A DNA stretch of 64,000 bases from Leisingera daeponensis (GCF_019801465.1 NZ_JAHVJA010000010.1:1-64000); one strand, 5' to 3'; positions 32,688 to 43,195 are shown, counted from the stretch's first letter. Notes: generated from the sequence alone by a model not told the origin. Program-made: numbers and translations.

Positions 32688-34346
32688 TCAGCGCAGCACC
32701 ATGCCCTCGGGCCAGCTGAGCGTGGTGTCCAACCGGATGGTGCGGCTCTCGCCTGCCTCCAGCTCGAGGTCCCAGGCCAGGATGCCGCGCTGCTTCTCCA
32801 CGTTCTCTTCCGCGGGCCTCGGGCTGGCGCTCCACTCGATCTCCAGGTCGTCCTGCTGCGAATAGGGCACCCGGTCCAGCACCCGCACCGCCCAGTCCTG
32901 CGCGGTCAGGTTCTCCACGGTAATCTCCACCTTCTGCACCTGCGCGTTGCTGCGCGAGATCAGCCCCTGCTCGCCCTCGCTCTGCCCCAGCACGTCGCGG
33001 CGCAGCTTCAAGCCTTCGATGGGGCCGAAGCCTGCGTCCATCTCCGCCCCCGGCGCCAGCCCGGCAAAATCCTCCACCGTCACCAGCTTGCCATCGACAA
33101 ACCGCGGCACCTCGTCAGAGGCCAGCAGCTGCTCGCCGAATGTGTTGCTGAAAGTCGCCACCCGGTAAGCGGTCCCGTCCTGCAACGGCACGGCAACCGC
33201 CCGCATCTCTGCCTTGGCGGTGAGACTGTCCATCTCCAGCCGCAGCAGATCAGCGCCAGAGGCAATTGACACAGGCATGCCGAACCGGTAGGTGGCCGCC
33301 GCACCGCCCAGATCGGTGCCCCAGCCGCCGCGGGCCTCCTCCGCAAAGACAGGCGCAGCGGCCGGTTCCGCCAGCGCAGACAGTTCCGCCGCATCCTGCC
33401 CCATGGACTTCAGCGCCCGCGGCGGCTGCGGCTCCTCGACCCGGCGCAGCCAGGGGCGCAGTACCGACGGGCTGCCCTGGTCACCCGGTACCGCCGTCGA
33501 CAGCGTCAGCGCCACATCCTGCCAGTTCTCGCCGGTGTCCTGCACCAGCATCACCGCCCGCTTCAGGACAACCTGCTGCTCCGTCACGGTGCTGAGATGC
33601 ATCTCGTAGGACGGCTGCCAGCCGATTCTGCCTTCTCCCGTAGTGTAATAGCTTACCCTGACGGCGCCCTCACCCGCCTGCTCCGCTTCGATATCCACCG
33701 CGATATACAGCCGGTCGTTATCCTCCAGCGTGATCGCAGCCAGCGCCGCCTGCGCCGCTGCCAGCTCCTCCTCGAGGTCCTCCAGCTGCAGCTCAATCCG
33801 GCGCGCCTCCGCCTCTGCCGCCACCGCCGCCTGGCTGGCGCCCGCGGCCTCTTCGGAAATCATCCGGGCAATCGCGCTCAGCGCAGCGGCATCCGCTTCC
33901 GCCAGCCCCTCGTTCGCGCCCAATTGCTGCAGGAAGCCGATCGAAGCCTCCGCCGCCCGCACGCCGGACCGCGCCCGCGCGGCCTCATCCCGCACCGCAG
34001 CCATCCGCAGCTCAACCTCGCGCATCCGCGCTTCTGCGGCCTCCGCCGCGGGATCACCGGCATCGCGCGGCGGCACGTAATTCTCGCGCAGCAGGGTGGC
34101 GACCCGGCGGGCACCAGCTATTTCCACTTGCAAGGTCTCCAGCGCTGCCGTCTTGGGCACGTTCTGCAGGACCAGCCGGTGGCGCCCTTCCGGCAGCATC
34201 AGCGCGGCGCTGCGGGTGACCTCCGCCAGCCCCGGATAGAGCGTCACCTCCGACACCGTGCTGCTCACGGGTATTGTGTCCGCCGCAGCGGCAGCCGCGG
34301 CAAAAGACGTTAAGGCAAAGACCATCAAGGAATATCGCATTGGCAT
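32688..34346 (-). CDS. DUF4139/DUF4140 (MuiA-like) exported protein
   Basis: The 552-residue protein has a signal peptide (MRYSLMVFALTSFAAAAAAA, cleavage near ADT). It is followed by a short beta-rich N-terminal DUF4140 region (VSEVTLYPGLAEVTRSAALM), a coiled-coil of Glu/Ala/Arg at about residues 100-205, and a DUF4139 domain with YYTTGEGRIGWQPSYEMHLS, VQDTGENWQDVALTLSTA and FGEQLLASDEVPRFVDGKLV. The function is unknown; a Sinorhizobium relative affects mucoidy. It is probably periplasmic or surface-bound. The ATG at 34346 or the one two codons later may start it. Confidence 0.8.
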   Translation of the reverse strand: MPMRYSLMVFALTSFAAAAAAADTIPVSSTVSEVTLYPGLAEVTRSAALMLPEGRHRLVLQNVPKTAALETLQVEIAGARRVATLLRENYVPPRDAGDPAAEAAEARMREVELRMAAVRDEAARARSGVRAAEASIGFLQQLGANEGLAEADAAALSAIARMISEEAAGASQAAVAAEAEARRIELQLEDLEEELAAAQAALAAITLEDNDRLYIAVDIEAEQAGEGAVRVSYYTTGEGRIGWQPSYEMHLSTVTEQQVVLKRAVMLVQDTGENWQDVALTLSTAVPGDQGSPSVLRPWLRRVEEPQPPRALKSMGQDAAELSALAEPAAAPVFAEEARGGWGTDLGGAAATYRFGMPVSIASGADLLRLEMDSLTAKAEMRAVAVPLQDGTAYRVATFSNTFGEQLLASDEVPRFVDGKLVTVEDFAGLAPGAEMDAGFGPIEGLKLRRDVLGQSEGEQGLISRSNAQVQKVEITVENLTAQDWAVRVLDRVPYSQQDDLEIEWSASPRPAEENVEKQRGILAWDLELEAGESRTIRLDTTLSWPEGMVLR

Positions 34347-34431
34347 CTCTCAATCAAAATCGGGGCGTCCCCCCGCCAGATGCCATGCTACCCCTGCCAG
34401 AAAGGTCCGGCCAGCCCGGCCGCCGCACTGT

Positions 34432-34764
34432 TCAAACCTGCGGCATAAGACTGCCCAAACGCTGTTCCAGCACCGCCGCCGGAAATCCCAGGAACCGGCA
34501 GGAGCAAATCTCCACATGGCTGTGCATGTCACAGAGCAGCAGGCGCAGCCCGCTGCGGCACAGGTAGAAGCCGTGCTGCTTCAGCCCCTTGCGCAGCTCC
34601 AGCCAGCTTCTGGCGGTCTGAAAGCTTCCCGCCAGAAGCATCCGCAACTGCGCCGCCATCTCCGAATCCAGCCGTTTGTGGATGCGCGCGGTGGCCCAGG
34701 CACTCAGGGCGGATGGGGCGTTCCGGTTCATGAAATCTGCGGCGAACTCCTTAGGCGCCAGCAT
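34432..34764 (-). CDS. Hypothetical protein, 110 residues, Cys-rich C-terminal half
   Basis: Not recognised. The N-terminal half is helical with basic residues (KEFAADFMNRN, ARSWLELRKGLKQHGF). The C-terminal half has four cysteines with His (YLCRSGLRLLLCDMHSHVEI then CSCRFLG), which could bind a metal or form a knuckle. GAGG lies 7 bases before the ATG. It is a single gene between the asd terminator and the DUF4139 gene, on the same strand as both. Codon usage fits its neighbours. Confidence 0.6.
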   Translation of the reverse strand: MLAPKEFAADFMNRNAPSALSAWATARIHKRLDSEMAAQLRMLLAGSFQTARSWLELRKGLKQHGFYLCRSGLRLLLCDMHSHVEICSCRFLGFPAAVLEQRLGSLMPQV

Positions 34765-34832
34765 GGTCTAACCTCAATCACTCTTACGTTCAGGATCAGG
34801 TTAGACCCGGCCCGGCTCCCGGGCAGCCGCGC

Positions 34833-34867
34833 AAAAGAAAAGGGGCCGCCTCTTTCGAAGCAGCCCC
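34833..34867 (-). terminator. Terminator of asd
   Basis: On the minus strand GGGGCTGC (complement of 34860-34867) pairs with GCGGCCCC (complement of 34842-34849) with one G-U, followed by TTTTCTTTT (complement of 34833-34841). Confidence 0.75.
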
Positions 34868-34889
34868 CCTATCCGGAAAGGTAGAAGGC

Positions 34890-35912
34890 TTAGCCTTTCT
34901 TCAGGACCTCTCGGCCCAGCAGTTCGGCAATCTGCACCGCGTTCAGCGCCGCGCCCTTGCGCAGGTTGTCGCTGACACACCACAGGTTCAGGCCGTTCTC
35001 GATGGTCGAATCCTGGCGGATGCGGCTGATGAAGGTCGCGAAATCGCCTGCGCATTCCACCGGCGAGACGTAGCCGCCCGGCTCACGCTTATCGATCACC
35101 ATGATGCCCGGCGCCTCGCGCAGGATATCGCGGGCCTCGTCCTCGTCCAGGAACTCCTCGAACTCGATGTTCACGGCCTCGGAGTGGCCAACGAACACTG
35201 GCACGCGGACGCAGGTCGCTGTGACTTTGATCGACGGGTCGACGATCTTCTTGGTCTCGACAACCATCTTCCACTCTTCCTTGGTCGAGCCGTCTTCCAT
35301 GAAGACGTCGATCTGCGGAATGACGTTGAAGGCGATCTGTTTCTGGAACTTGTTCGGCGGCACATCGGTGGTGGGGTTGTAAACCGCCTTGGTCTGCTCC
35401 CACAGCTCATCCATGCCGTCTTTGCCCGCACCGGACACCGACTGATAGGTCGAGACAACAACGCGCTTGATCTTCGCACGGTCATGCAGCGGCTTCAGCG
35501 CCACCACCATCTGCGCAGTGGAGCAGTTGGGGTTGGCGATGATGTTTTTGTTCTTGTAGCCGTGGATCGCTTCCGGGTTGCACTCCGGCACGATCAGCGG
35601 GATCTCCGGGTCATAACGGTACAGCGAGGAGTTATCGATCACCACGCAGCCCGCGGCCGCGGCCTTGGGGGCATACACTTTGGTCGCCTCGGAACCGACG
35701 GCAAACAGCGCCATGTCCCAGCCGGAGAAATCAAAAGTGTCCAGATCCTTGGTAGTGAGGGTCTTATCGCCAAAGCTGACTTCGGTGCCGAGAGAGCGGC
35801 GGCTGGCCAGCACAGCGATCTCATCCACAGGGAACTGGCGCTCGGCCAGGATGTTCAGCATTTCGCGGCCCACGTTGCCAGTGGCGCCAACGACGACGAT
35901 GCGGTAACCCAT
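34890..35912 (-). CDS. asd: Aspartate-semialdehyde dehydrogenase
   Basis: The 340-residue enzyme reduces aspartyl phosphate with NADPH on the way to lysine, threonine and methionine. It has GATGNVG (residues 9-15) for NADP binding, the nucleophile Cys130 in IANPNCSTAQMV, YQSVSGAGKDGMDEL and CVRVPVFVGHSEAV with the catalytic His. The start has a usual ribosome site and length. It is a single gene with its own terminator. Confidence 0.95.
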   Translation of the reverse strand: MGYRIVVVGATGNVGREMLNILAERQFPVDEIAVLASRRSLGTEVSFGDKTLTTKDLDTFDFSGWDMALFAVGSEATKVYAPKAAAAGCVVIDNSSLYRYDPEIPLIVPECNPEAIHGYKNKNIIANPNCSTAQMVVALKPLHDRAKIKRVVVSTYQSVSGAGKDGMDELWEQTKAVYNPTTDVPPNKFQKQIAFNVIPQIDVFMEDGSTKEEWKMVVETKKIVDPSIKVTATCVRVPVFVGHSEAVNIEFEEFLDEDEARDILREAPGIMVIDKREPGGYVSPVECAGDFATFISRIRQDSTIENGLNLWCVSDNLRKGAALNAVQIAELLGREVLKKG

Positions 35913-35994
35913 TTATCTGTTTCTCCAGTCTTGCCCGGCCTCATGGCCGGCGCCGGTGTGATAAAGCTTCTGCAGACAAGTTTAAAGGGGCGGA

Positions 35995-37167
35995 TCAGTC
36001 CATGCTGTCGCGGCTGAGCAGATAAATCGCGCAGCCGAGCCCAAGAAGCGCCAAAAAGAAGGCGAAAATGCCCGTATAGGGCAAGGATGGGTCCGCTCCG
36101 GCCAGGTTTGAATGGATGCGGCCGGTGGCGAACTGCATGATTCCCACCCCGCCGATGCCGAACAAGTTGAGCAGAGTGACGCCCCGCCCGGCCAGATGCG
36201 GCGGCACAAAAGCCCGCCCGTGCGCCATGATCACCGGGAAGGAGGCGCCGAAGAACCCGACCGCGGCCATCATCGCAACCGGCATCCAGACCGGCGCGCC
36301 GGTGGCCAGGATCAGCCCGCCCAAGCTCACGCAGCCCAACAAGTTGCCGCCCAGGATCACCCATTTGCGGGTGCCCAGCACCCGGTCCAGCGGCCCATAA
36401 GCAAAGGTGCCTGCAATCATCGCCGCCCCCATCACCAGCGTTGCCAGCCCCACCTGCTGGGTGCTTAGCCCGTACAGATCGCTCAGATAGGGCCCGATCC
36501 ACAGCCCCCGCAGTGCGCCGGAGGGCGCATAGGCCACCAGCATCAGCGGAAAAATGGCCCACATCGCCGGCATTTTCAGCAGGTCGAACACAGATCCCTT
36601 GTGCTCGCCGTCCGGCTTGTCCGGGTCGCGCACGGTCAGGAAAATTCCCGCTGCCACTGCAACCGAGACCGCTGCCAGCCCCGCCAGCGTGCCGCGCCAG
36701 CCGAACAGATCCACCGCCAGCGCTGTCGGGTAGGAGGCCACCAGATTGCCGGCCGACCCCACCCCCAGCATCAGCGCCGCCAGGGTGGCAAACCTTGCGG
36801 GCGGATACTGGCGGGCAAAGATGTAGTAGGACGCCATCAGCACCGGCGAACAGCCGATGCCGATCAGGAACATCGCTGCGCCTACATGCCAGGGGGCCGT
36901 GGCAGCGGCGAACAGCGCCGCGCCGCCGCCACCGCCGAGCAGCAGCAGGAGCGACGCACTGCGCCGCGGTCCGACGTGGTCCAGCGCCCAGCCCACCGGC
37001 AGTTGCATCGCCGCGAAGGACAGGAACCACATGCCCGACGCAAACGCCAGATCATCCGGCGCCGCGCCGATATCCTGGCCCAGCACTCCCGACAGGACGG
37101 CCAGAAAGGCGCGGAAAAACTGGCTCAGCACATAGGCCAAGCACAATAAGATCAATCCAGCCTGCAT
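35995..37167 (-). CDS. MFS transporter
   Basis: The 390-residue protein has about 12 membrane segments, starting MQAGLILLCLAYVLSQFFRA. The loop 2-3 motif reads GWALDHVGPRRSA, a variant of the MFS GxxxDrxGrR signature, and GPLDRVLGTRKWVILGGNLL repeats it in the second half. The substrate is unknown. GGAG precedes the ATG at 37165-37167; a frame extending to 37305 has no transporter sequence. It is divergent from the DUF3095 gene. Confidence 0.82.
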   Translation of the reverse strand: MQAGLILLCLAYVLSQFFRAFLAVLSGVLGQDIGAAPDDLAFASGMWFLSFAAMQLPVGWALDHVGPRRSASLLLLLGGGGGAALFAAATAPWHVGAAMFLIGIGCSPVLMASYYIFARQYPPARFATLAALMLGVGSAGNLVASYPTALAVDLFGWRGTLAGLAAVSVAVAAGIFLTVRDPDKPDGEHKGSVFDLLKMPAMWAIFPLMLVAYAPSGALRGLWIGPYLSDLYGLSTQQVGLATLVMGAAMIAGTFAYGPLDRVLGTRKWVILGGNLLGCVSLGGLILATGAPVWMPVAMMAAVGFFGASFPVIMAHGRAFVPPHLAGRGVTLLNLFGIGGVGIMQFATGRIHSNLAGADPSLPYTGIFAFFLALLGLGCAIYLLSRDSMD

Positions 37168-37291
37168 TCTCCGCCCCCAAGATCCGCAAACGTTTTCGTT
37201 GCTGCCGCACAGCTTGCATGTTTGGCGCGGGCGCACAATTTGTTTAGACAGAAACGGCAGGTCACGGGACCGGGTCAGGGGGCTGAGACAA

Positions 37292-38455
37292 ATGACAACG
37301 GACACATTCTATGCCAGCCTGCCCAAGGTCCGCGACTTCAGCGCTCTCTCCGACCCCTCGGTCTTCGCGCCGCTGCCCGGCGACTGGCTCCTGTGCTGCA
37401 CCGACATCGTGAATTCCACCGGGCTGGTGAAGGCCGGCCGCTACAAGACCGTGAACATGGTCGGCGCCGCGGTGATCGCCGCGATGCGCAACGCGCTGGA
37501 GGGGGAGGCGTTTCCTTATGTGTTCGGCGGCGACGGCGCCTCCTTTGCTGTGCCGCCCGGCCGCCGCGGCACGACCCAGCGCGTTCTGGGCTCCCTGCGC
37601 AGCTGGACAGATGCCGAATACGGCGTCTCCCTGCGTGCCGCAGTGCTGCCTGTCAGCCGGATCCGGGCCGAGGGGCTGGATGCGCAGGTCGCCCGCTATG
37701 CGGCCTCAGAGCACGCCGATTTCGCCATGTTCAGCGGCGGCGGCCTGGCCTGGGCCGAAGCGCAGATGAAAGCCGGCGCTTTCGAAGTCGCGCCCGCGCC
37801 GCAGGCCCCGCCGCCCGACCTTGCCGGCCTGTCCTGCCGCTGGAGCAATACGCCCGCACGCCATGGCATCATCCTGTCGGTGGTGGCCCATCCCGCCCCC
37901 GGGGCCAGCCTGCAGGATTTCGCCGGGCTCGCCGCAGAGTTGCTGGAGTTTGCGGCAGAGCTGGAAGACAGCGGCCACCCGGTCCCCGAGTCCGGCCCCA
38001 GGCTGCGCTTCCCGCCCGAAGGGCTGACGCTGGAGGCCAAAGCCTCCCGCGGGAGGCTGCCGCTGTTCCTGCGGCAGCTCTACCTGCTTGGCCATTGCGC
38101 CTTTGCGGCGCTGCTGCTGCTCAGCAAGCGCCCGGCCGGGTCCTTCGATCCGGTGCATTACCTGTCGATGCTGCGGGCGCACTCCGATTTCCGCAAATTC
38201 GACGACGGGCTGAAAATGACGCTGGACTGCACCCCTGCAATCCGCGACCGCATCCGGCATCGCCTGGAACGGGCCGCCGCGGAAGGGCTGGTGCAGTTCG
38301 GCCTGCACGAACAGGACGCCGCCATGGTCACCTGCATCGTGCCCTCCCCGGTCGAGGACGATCACATCCACTTCGTCGACGGGGCAGCAGGCGGCTATAC
38401 GCAAGCAGCCGCCAATCTGGCGGCTGCGTTTGTTTCCGGCAGAAAAACGGCCTGA
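37292..38455 (+). CDS. DUF3095 family protein (nucleotide-cyclase-like N-terminus)
   Basis: The 387-residue protein is of the DUF3095 family. The first half looks like a class III adenylate cyclase catalytic fold: WLLCCTDIVNSTGLVKAGRY with an Asp at the metal position, NMVGAAVIAAMRNAL, and FPYVFGGDGASFAVP. The second half (from about residue 185) is family-specific. Whether it makes cyclic nucleotides is not known. The start MTTDTFY at 37292 matches the family. It is convergent with carbonic anhydrase, with 2 bp between the stops. Confidence 0.75.
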   Translation: MTTDTFYASLPKVRDFSALSDPSVFAPLPGDWLLCCTDIVNSTGLVKAGRYKTVNMVGAAVIAAMRNALEGEAFPYVFGGDGASFAVPPGRRGTTQRVLGSLRSWTDAEYGVSLRAAVLPVSRIRAEGLDAQVARYAASEHADFAMFSGGGLAWAEAQMKAGAFEVAPAPQAPPPDLAGLSCRWSNTPARHGIILSVVAHPAPGASLQDFAGLAAELLEFAAELEDSGHPVPESGPRLRFPPEGLTLEAKASRGRLPLFLRQLYLLGHCAFAALLLLSKRPAGSFDPVHYLSMLRAHSDFRKFDDGLKMTLDCTPAIRDRIRHRLERAAAEGLVQFGLHEQDAAMVTCIVPSPVEDDHIHFVDGAAGGYTQAAANLAAAFVSGRKTA

Positions 38456-38457
38456 CC

Positions 38458-39108
38458 TCAGACCGCCTCGAATGCCCCGGTTTTCGGGTCGTAGCATTCC
38501 AGCCCGCCCTCGCCGATATCGGTCCACAGCCCGTGCAGGCTCAGCTGGCCTGCCTTGACCGCCGATTCGATGAAGGGGAAGGTCATCAGGTTCTCCAGCG
38601 AGGCCACAACCGCCTGGCGCTCGAACTGGCGCGCCTGCTCCACCGGGTCGTCGATATCCGCGACGCCGCCGAACTTGGGCTTCAGGATCTCCATCCAGCG
38701 CCCGACAAAGCTGGTCTTCTCTTCCAGCTGCGGCGCGTTTCCCTTGCACATGTCGATGCAGCCCTGCACGCCGCCGCACTGGGAATGACCCAGCACGATC
38801 AGATGCGACACCTTCAGCGCGGTGACCGCATATTCCACCGCCGCCGAGGTGCCGTGGTGGTCGCCGTCCGGCGCATAGGGCGGCACCAGATTGGCGATGT
38901 TGCGGTGAATGAAGAACTCGCCCTGGTCGGCGCCGAAGATCGACGTCACATGCACCCGGCTGTCGCAGCAGGAGATCACCATCGCCCGCGGCCGCTGGCC
39001 CTCGGTTGCCAGGCGGCGGTACCAGCCCTGGTTTTCTTCATAAGATGTGGCCTTCCAGCCGTGATACCGGGTCACCAGATAACTGGGGAGAGGTTTGGCA
39101 AATTCCAT
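38458..39108 (-). CDS. Beta-class carbonic anhydrase
   Basis: The 216-residue enzyme hydrates CO2 to bicarbonate. Zinc ligands are Cys47 and Asp49 (SCCDSR), His108 and Cys111 (GHSQCGG), as in plant-type beta carbonic anhydrases. EFFIHRNIANLVPPY and GTSAAVEYAVTALKV are also typical. GGAGGA lies 6 bases before the ATG at 39106-39108; long upstream extensions in the same frame are rejected. It lies alone. Confidence 0.93.
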   Translation of the reverse strand: MEFAKPLPSYLVTRYHGWKATSYEENQGWYRRLATEGQRPRAMVISCCDSRVHVTSIFGADQGEFFIHRNIANLVPPYAPDGDHHGTSAAVEYAVTALKVSHLIVLGHSQCGGVQGCIDMCKGNAPQLEEKTSFVGRWMEILKPKFGGVADIDDPVEQARQFERQAVVASLENLMTFPFIESAVKAGQLSLHGLWTDIGEGGLECYDPKTGAFEAV

Positions 39109-39284
39109 TGTCGAATCCTCCATTCGTTGCGCGTTGACGGCCGTATTACCCTGCATTGTCCCTAAATTCGAGAGATTTGATCTTCCCGCGGAAACCTTTT
39201 GAAAACTTATGGCTTTCAAATTGGCAGACGTGCCGTGGGGGTACGAAGAATTGGGTGATTGTGGTGGCCAATATATTGACAGTG

Positions 39285-39644
39285 ATGCACTCCGAGACAG
39301 TGCGATTAGATCCAGACAAGCTGTCCGCGCTGTATGAGCAGCTCGGCGAAGCCGGTGCCGAGGACGTCGTGTGCCGGGCGATTGAGGAAATGGCGGTCCG
39401 CCTGACGCATTGCGAGCGCCTGTGGCGGCAGAACGATATGGTGAACCTGCGCAAAAGCGCCCGGTCGCTGATTGCAATGGCCGAGCAGATCGGCATGACC
39501 GCGCTGGCAACCATTTCCAGGGACGTGACCGAAGCGATCGATGCCGAGGACGCGCCGGCGGTTGCCGCCATCCTGTTCCGCCTGATGCGGGTGGGCGAGC
39601 GCTCTCTGACCGCGGTCTGGGACCAGCAGGACATGACGATCTGA
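39285..39644 (+). CDS. Hypothetical helical protein, resembling an Hpt domain without the histidine
   Basis: The 119-residue, all-helical protein reads LDPDKLSALYEQLGEAGAED and later NLRKSARSLIAMAEQIGMTA, a spacing that recalls histidine phosphotransfer (Hpt) four-helix bundles. The HxLKG histidine is replaced by Ala, so phosphotransfer is unlikely if this match is right. The start is uncertain (ATG 39285, GTG 39282 or further upstream), with no clear ribosome site. It is divergent from carbonic anhydrase. Confidence 0.55.
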   Translation: MHSETVRLDPDKLSALYEQLGEAGAEDVVCRAIEEMAVRLTHCERLWRQNDMVNLRKSARSLIAMAEQIGMTALATISRDVTEAIDAEDAPAVAAILFRLMRVGERSLTAVWDQQDMTI

Positions 39645-39728
39645 CATTTGAGCAGCCCGCAGGGCTTGCAGGCCGCGCGGCGGCGGCTACTCTGGCGCAC
39701 CAGAAGTGATTGCAACCGGAGTATTTCG

Positions 39729-41111
<1,383 letters not shown>

Positions 41112-41115
41112 TCTG

Positions 41116-41940
41116 ATGCCAGACCGCCGCCGCACCCCGGTGAACGACCGTATCGCCGCCGCCCATCTGGACGATGCGCCCGAAGACCTTGAGCGTGCGG
41201 ACGGCAGCGCCGCCCGCATCGGCGTGCCAGTTGCAGATCTCCTGCGCGCCCCGGACGGGTTCCGCGACCGCCAGCTTGTCTACGGCGAGCCGGTCACGGT
41301 CTACGAGGACCGCGAAGGCTGGGCGTTTCTGCAGGCGGCCAAGGATTCCTACGTCGGCTACCTGCCCAGCAGCGCCCTGACCACACCCTTTGAAGCCACC
41401 CACTGGGTCAGCGCCCCGGCCACCCACGCCTATTCCGCCGACGACTTCAAATCGCCGGAATCCCATGCCCTCAGCCACGGCAGCCGGGTGGAGGTCCTGG
41501 GCGGCAGCGGCCGGTTCCTTGAAACCACCCTCGGCTTCATCCCCGCCCGCCACCTGTCGCCGCTGGGGGCCCATGCGGATGATCCGGTGGCAGTGGCGGA
41601 ACTGTTCCTCGGCACCCCTTACCTGTGGGGCGGCAACAGCCGCTTCGGCATCGACTGCTCCGGCCTGGTGCAGGCGGCGCTGCTGGCCTGCGGCACCGCC
41701 TGCCCCGGCGACAGCGACATGCAGGAGGCGGAGCTGGGACAGGATGCCCCCGCCGGAGACTACCAGCGCGGCGACCTGCTGTTCTGGAAGGGCCATGTTG
41801 CCATGGTGCGGGATTCGGGCACCCTGATTCACGCCAATGCCCACGACATGGCAGTGGCGGTTGAGCCCATCGCTGCGGCAATCGAACGGATCGCGGCGCA
41901 GGGCGACGGCCCGGTCACCGCGCACAAGCGGCTGGCGTAA
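41116..41940 (+). CDS. NlpC/P60 family cysteine peptidase with SH3-like regions
   Basis: The 274-residue protein has two SH3-like beta segments (residues about 38-150; VTVYEDREGWAFLQAAKDSY) followed by an NlpC/P60 domain: GTPYLWGGNSRFGIDCSGLV with Cys181, GHVAMVRDSGTLIHA with His227, then His239. Such enzymes cut gamma-D-Glu-diamino acid links of peptidoglycan peptides. No signal peptide is seen, which with the M17 partner suggests recycling of muropeptides in the cytoplasm; that is inferred. Confidence 0.88.
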   Translation: MPDRRRTPVNDRIAAAHLDDAPEDLERADGSAARIGVPVADLLRAPDGFRDRQLVYGEPVTVYEDREGWAFLQAAKDSYVGYLPSSALTTPFEATHWVSAPATHAYSADDFKSPESHALSHGSRVEVLGGSGRFLETTLGFIPARHLSPLGAHADDPVAVAELFLGTPYLWGGNSRFGIDCSGLVQAALLACGTACPGDSDMQEAELGQDAPAGDYQRGDLLFWKGHVAMVRDSGTLIHANAHDMAVAVEPIAAAIERIAAQGDGPVTAHKRLA

Positions 41941-41964
41941 CGCGGCCCCGATGCCGCGGGAAAT

Positions 41965-42008
41965 AATCTTGATAAGATTTTTGACCGGAGTTTTGTGAAA
42001 ATTCCGGT
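41965..42008. terminator. Hairpins between convergent NlpC/P60 and DUF2794 genes
   Basis: AATCTT-GAT-AAGATT (41965-41979) followed by T residues fits an AT-rich terminator for the plus strand. Directly after it, ACCGGAGTTTT (41984-41994) pairs with AAAATTCCGGT (41998-42008) with one G-U around GTG. Confidence 0.5.
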
Positions 42009-42033
42009 CCCCGCTCCGCCGCAGCCCTCGCGG

Positions 42034-42378
42034 CTACTCCACGGAGCGGATCAGCTTGCGCTCCAGCACCCTCAGCACGGTCTTCAGATCCGTCCCGCGC
42101 TTCAGGATATGCCCGTCCATGCCGACCACCGAATACTGCCCCTGCCGGTTGCGCAGCTTGGGGCGCTTTTCGATGCGGTAGAGCGGATGCTCTGCCGTGC
42201 GCCGGAAGACGGAGAATACTGCCAGATCGCGCAAGGAGGATATCCCGTAATCGCGCCATTCCCCGGCGGCCACCATGCGGCCGTACAATGTCATAATGAC
42301 CGACAGTTCCCGCCGGTCAAATGCGACTTGCTGAGGATAGGAAGATCCGGGAAAAGGCTGCACCTGATCAAAGCTCAT
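42034..42378 (-). CDS. DUF2794 family protein
   Basis: The 114-residue protein matches a small alphaproteobacterial family of unknown function: VAFDRRELSVIMTLYGRMVA, GEWRDYGISSLRDLAVFSVF and the ending with RIEKRPKLRNRQGQYSVVG. It is basic and soluble. The start at 42378 (MSFDQVQ) is taken by family length; the ribosome site is weak. Confidence 0.78.
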   Translation of the reverse strand: MSFDQVQPFPGSSYPQQVAFDRRELSVIMTLYGRMVAAGEWRDYGISSLRDLAVFSVFRRTAEHPLYRIEKRPKLRNRQGQYSVVGMDGHILKRGTDLKTVLRVLERKLIRSVE

Positions 42379-42505
42379 AGATAAAAGGTTGCGCCGTTTC
42401 CGCGGCAAATCAAGGCTTTTAACGGTCGAATTTTCGTGTGGTGCAGTATCCGCACAGGTGCGGAACGCGTGTTTCCGCCTGTATCAGAGCCTGTTTCGGC
42501 CCTGT

Positions 42506-43195
42506 TCAGGCCGCCGCCAGCGCGCCGCATCGCAGGTCCAGGATCTGCTCCAGCGCCGCCCGCCCCGGCGCGCTCAGCAGCAGCCCGCGCTTGTGCTTGC
42601 GCCGTTTGACCCAGCCGCTCGCCAGCGTGTGATCCAGGATCTGCCGCCCCATTGGTCCGGCCACATGCAGCTTGCGCTCGGTCCAGTCCAGGCAGGGCCG
42701 GGCAAAGGGCTGGCGGCCGGTCTTTTCCGGCAGCACCACCCCCAGCTTCAGCCACTCCCCGGCCGGCACCGCGCGGAAGGCGCCCTGCTCCTCCACCAGC
42801 ATGCCGCGGTCCAGGAAGGCGCGGGTCATCGCCACCGCCAGCGGCCCCGCCAGATGGTCGTAACAGCTGCGCAGCTGCGCCAGCCCGCCCGCCTTGCGCT
42901 GCTGGGCGCGGTGCAGGCTGTCTGCGGGCGCAATCGCCGCCAGCTGCTCCAGCGCATGGGCCACCTCGGCCCCCGCCAGCCGGTGGTAGACGCAGCGGCC
43001 GCGCTTTTCGGCCACCACCAGCCCGGCATCCTGCAGCAGCCGCAGATGGGCAGAGGCGGTCTGCGGCGTCACCCCGGCAGCCGCTGCCAGCTCCTTGTTG
43101 GTATAGGCGCGGCCCTCCATCAGCTCGCACAGCATCTGCGTGCGGCTGGCGTCGCTGATGGCCTGGCCCAGAATGTCAAACCGCGGTGTGATCAT
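42506..43195 (-). CDS. ArsR-type winged-helix regulator
   Basis: The 229-residue protein has an N-terminal ArsR-like winged helix (ISDASRTQMLCELMEGRAYT, NKELAAAAGVTPQTASAHLR and the wing LVVAEKRGRCVYHRLAG, residues about 13-80). A longer C-terminal part of about 140 residues has no metal-site motif that I can see (Cys is scarce). Relatives often sit near imuB-like or stress genes. The target is unknown. Confidence 0.8.
   Translation of the reverse strand: MITPRFDILGQAISDASRTQMLCELMEGRAYTNKELAAAAGVTPQTASAHLRLLQDAGLVVAEKRGRCVYHRLAGAEVAHALEQLAAIAPADSLHRAQQRKAGGLAQLRSCYDHLAGPLAVAMTRAFLDRGMLVEEQGAFRAVPAGEWLKLGVVLPEKTGRQPFARPCLDWTERKLHVAGPMGRQILDHTLASGWVKRRKHKRGLLLSAPGRAALEQILDLRCGALAAA

Noticed and set aside
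37222-39165. A 647-codon plus-strand frame over the DUF3095 and carbonic anhydrase genes
   Set aside because: It is out of frame with DUF3095 and antisense to carbonic anhydrase. Its sequence is Arg/Pro/Ala-rich with no pattern.
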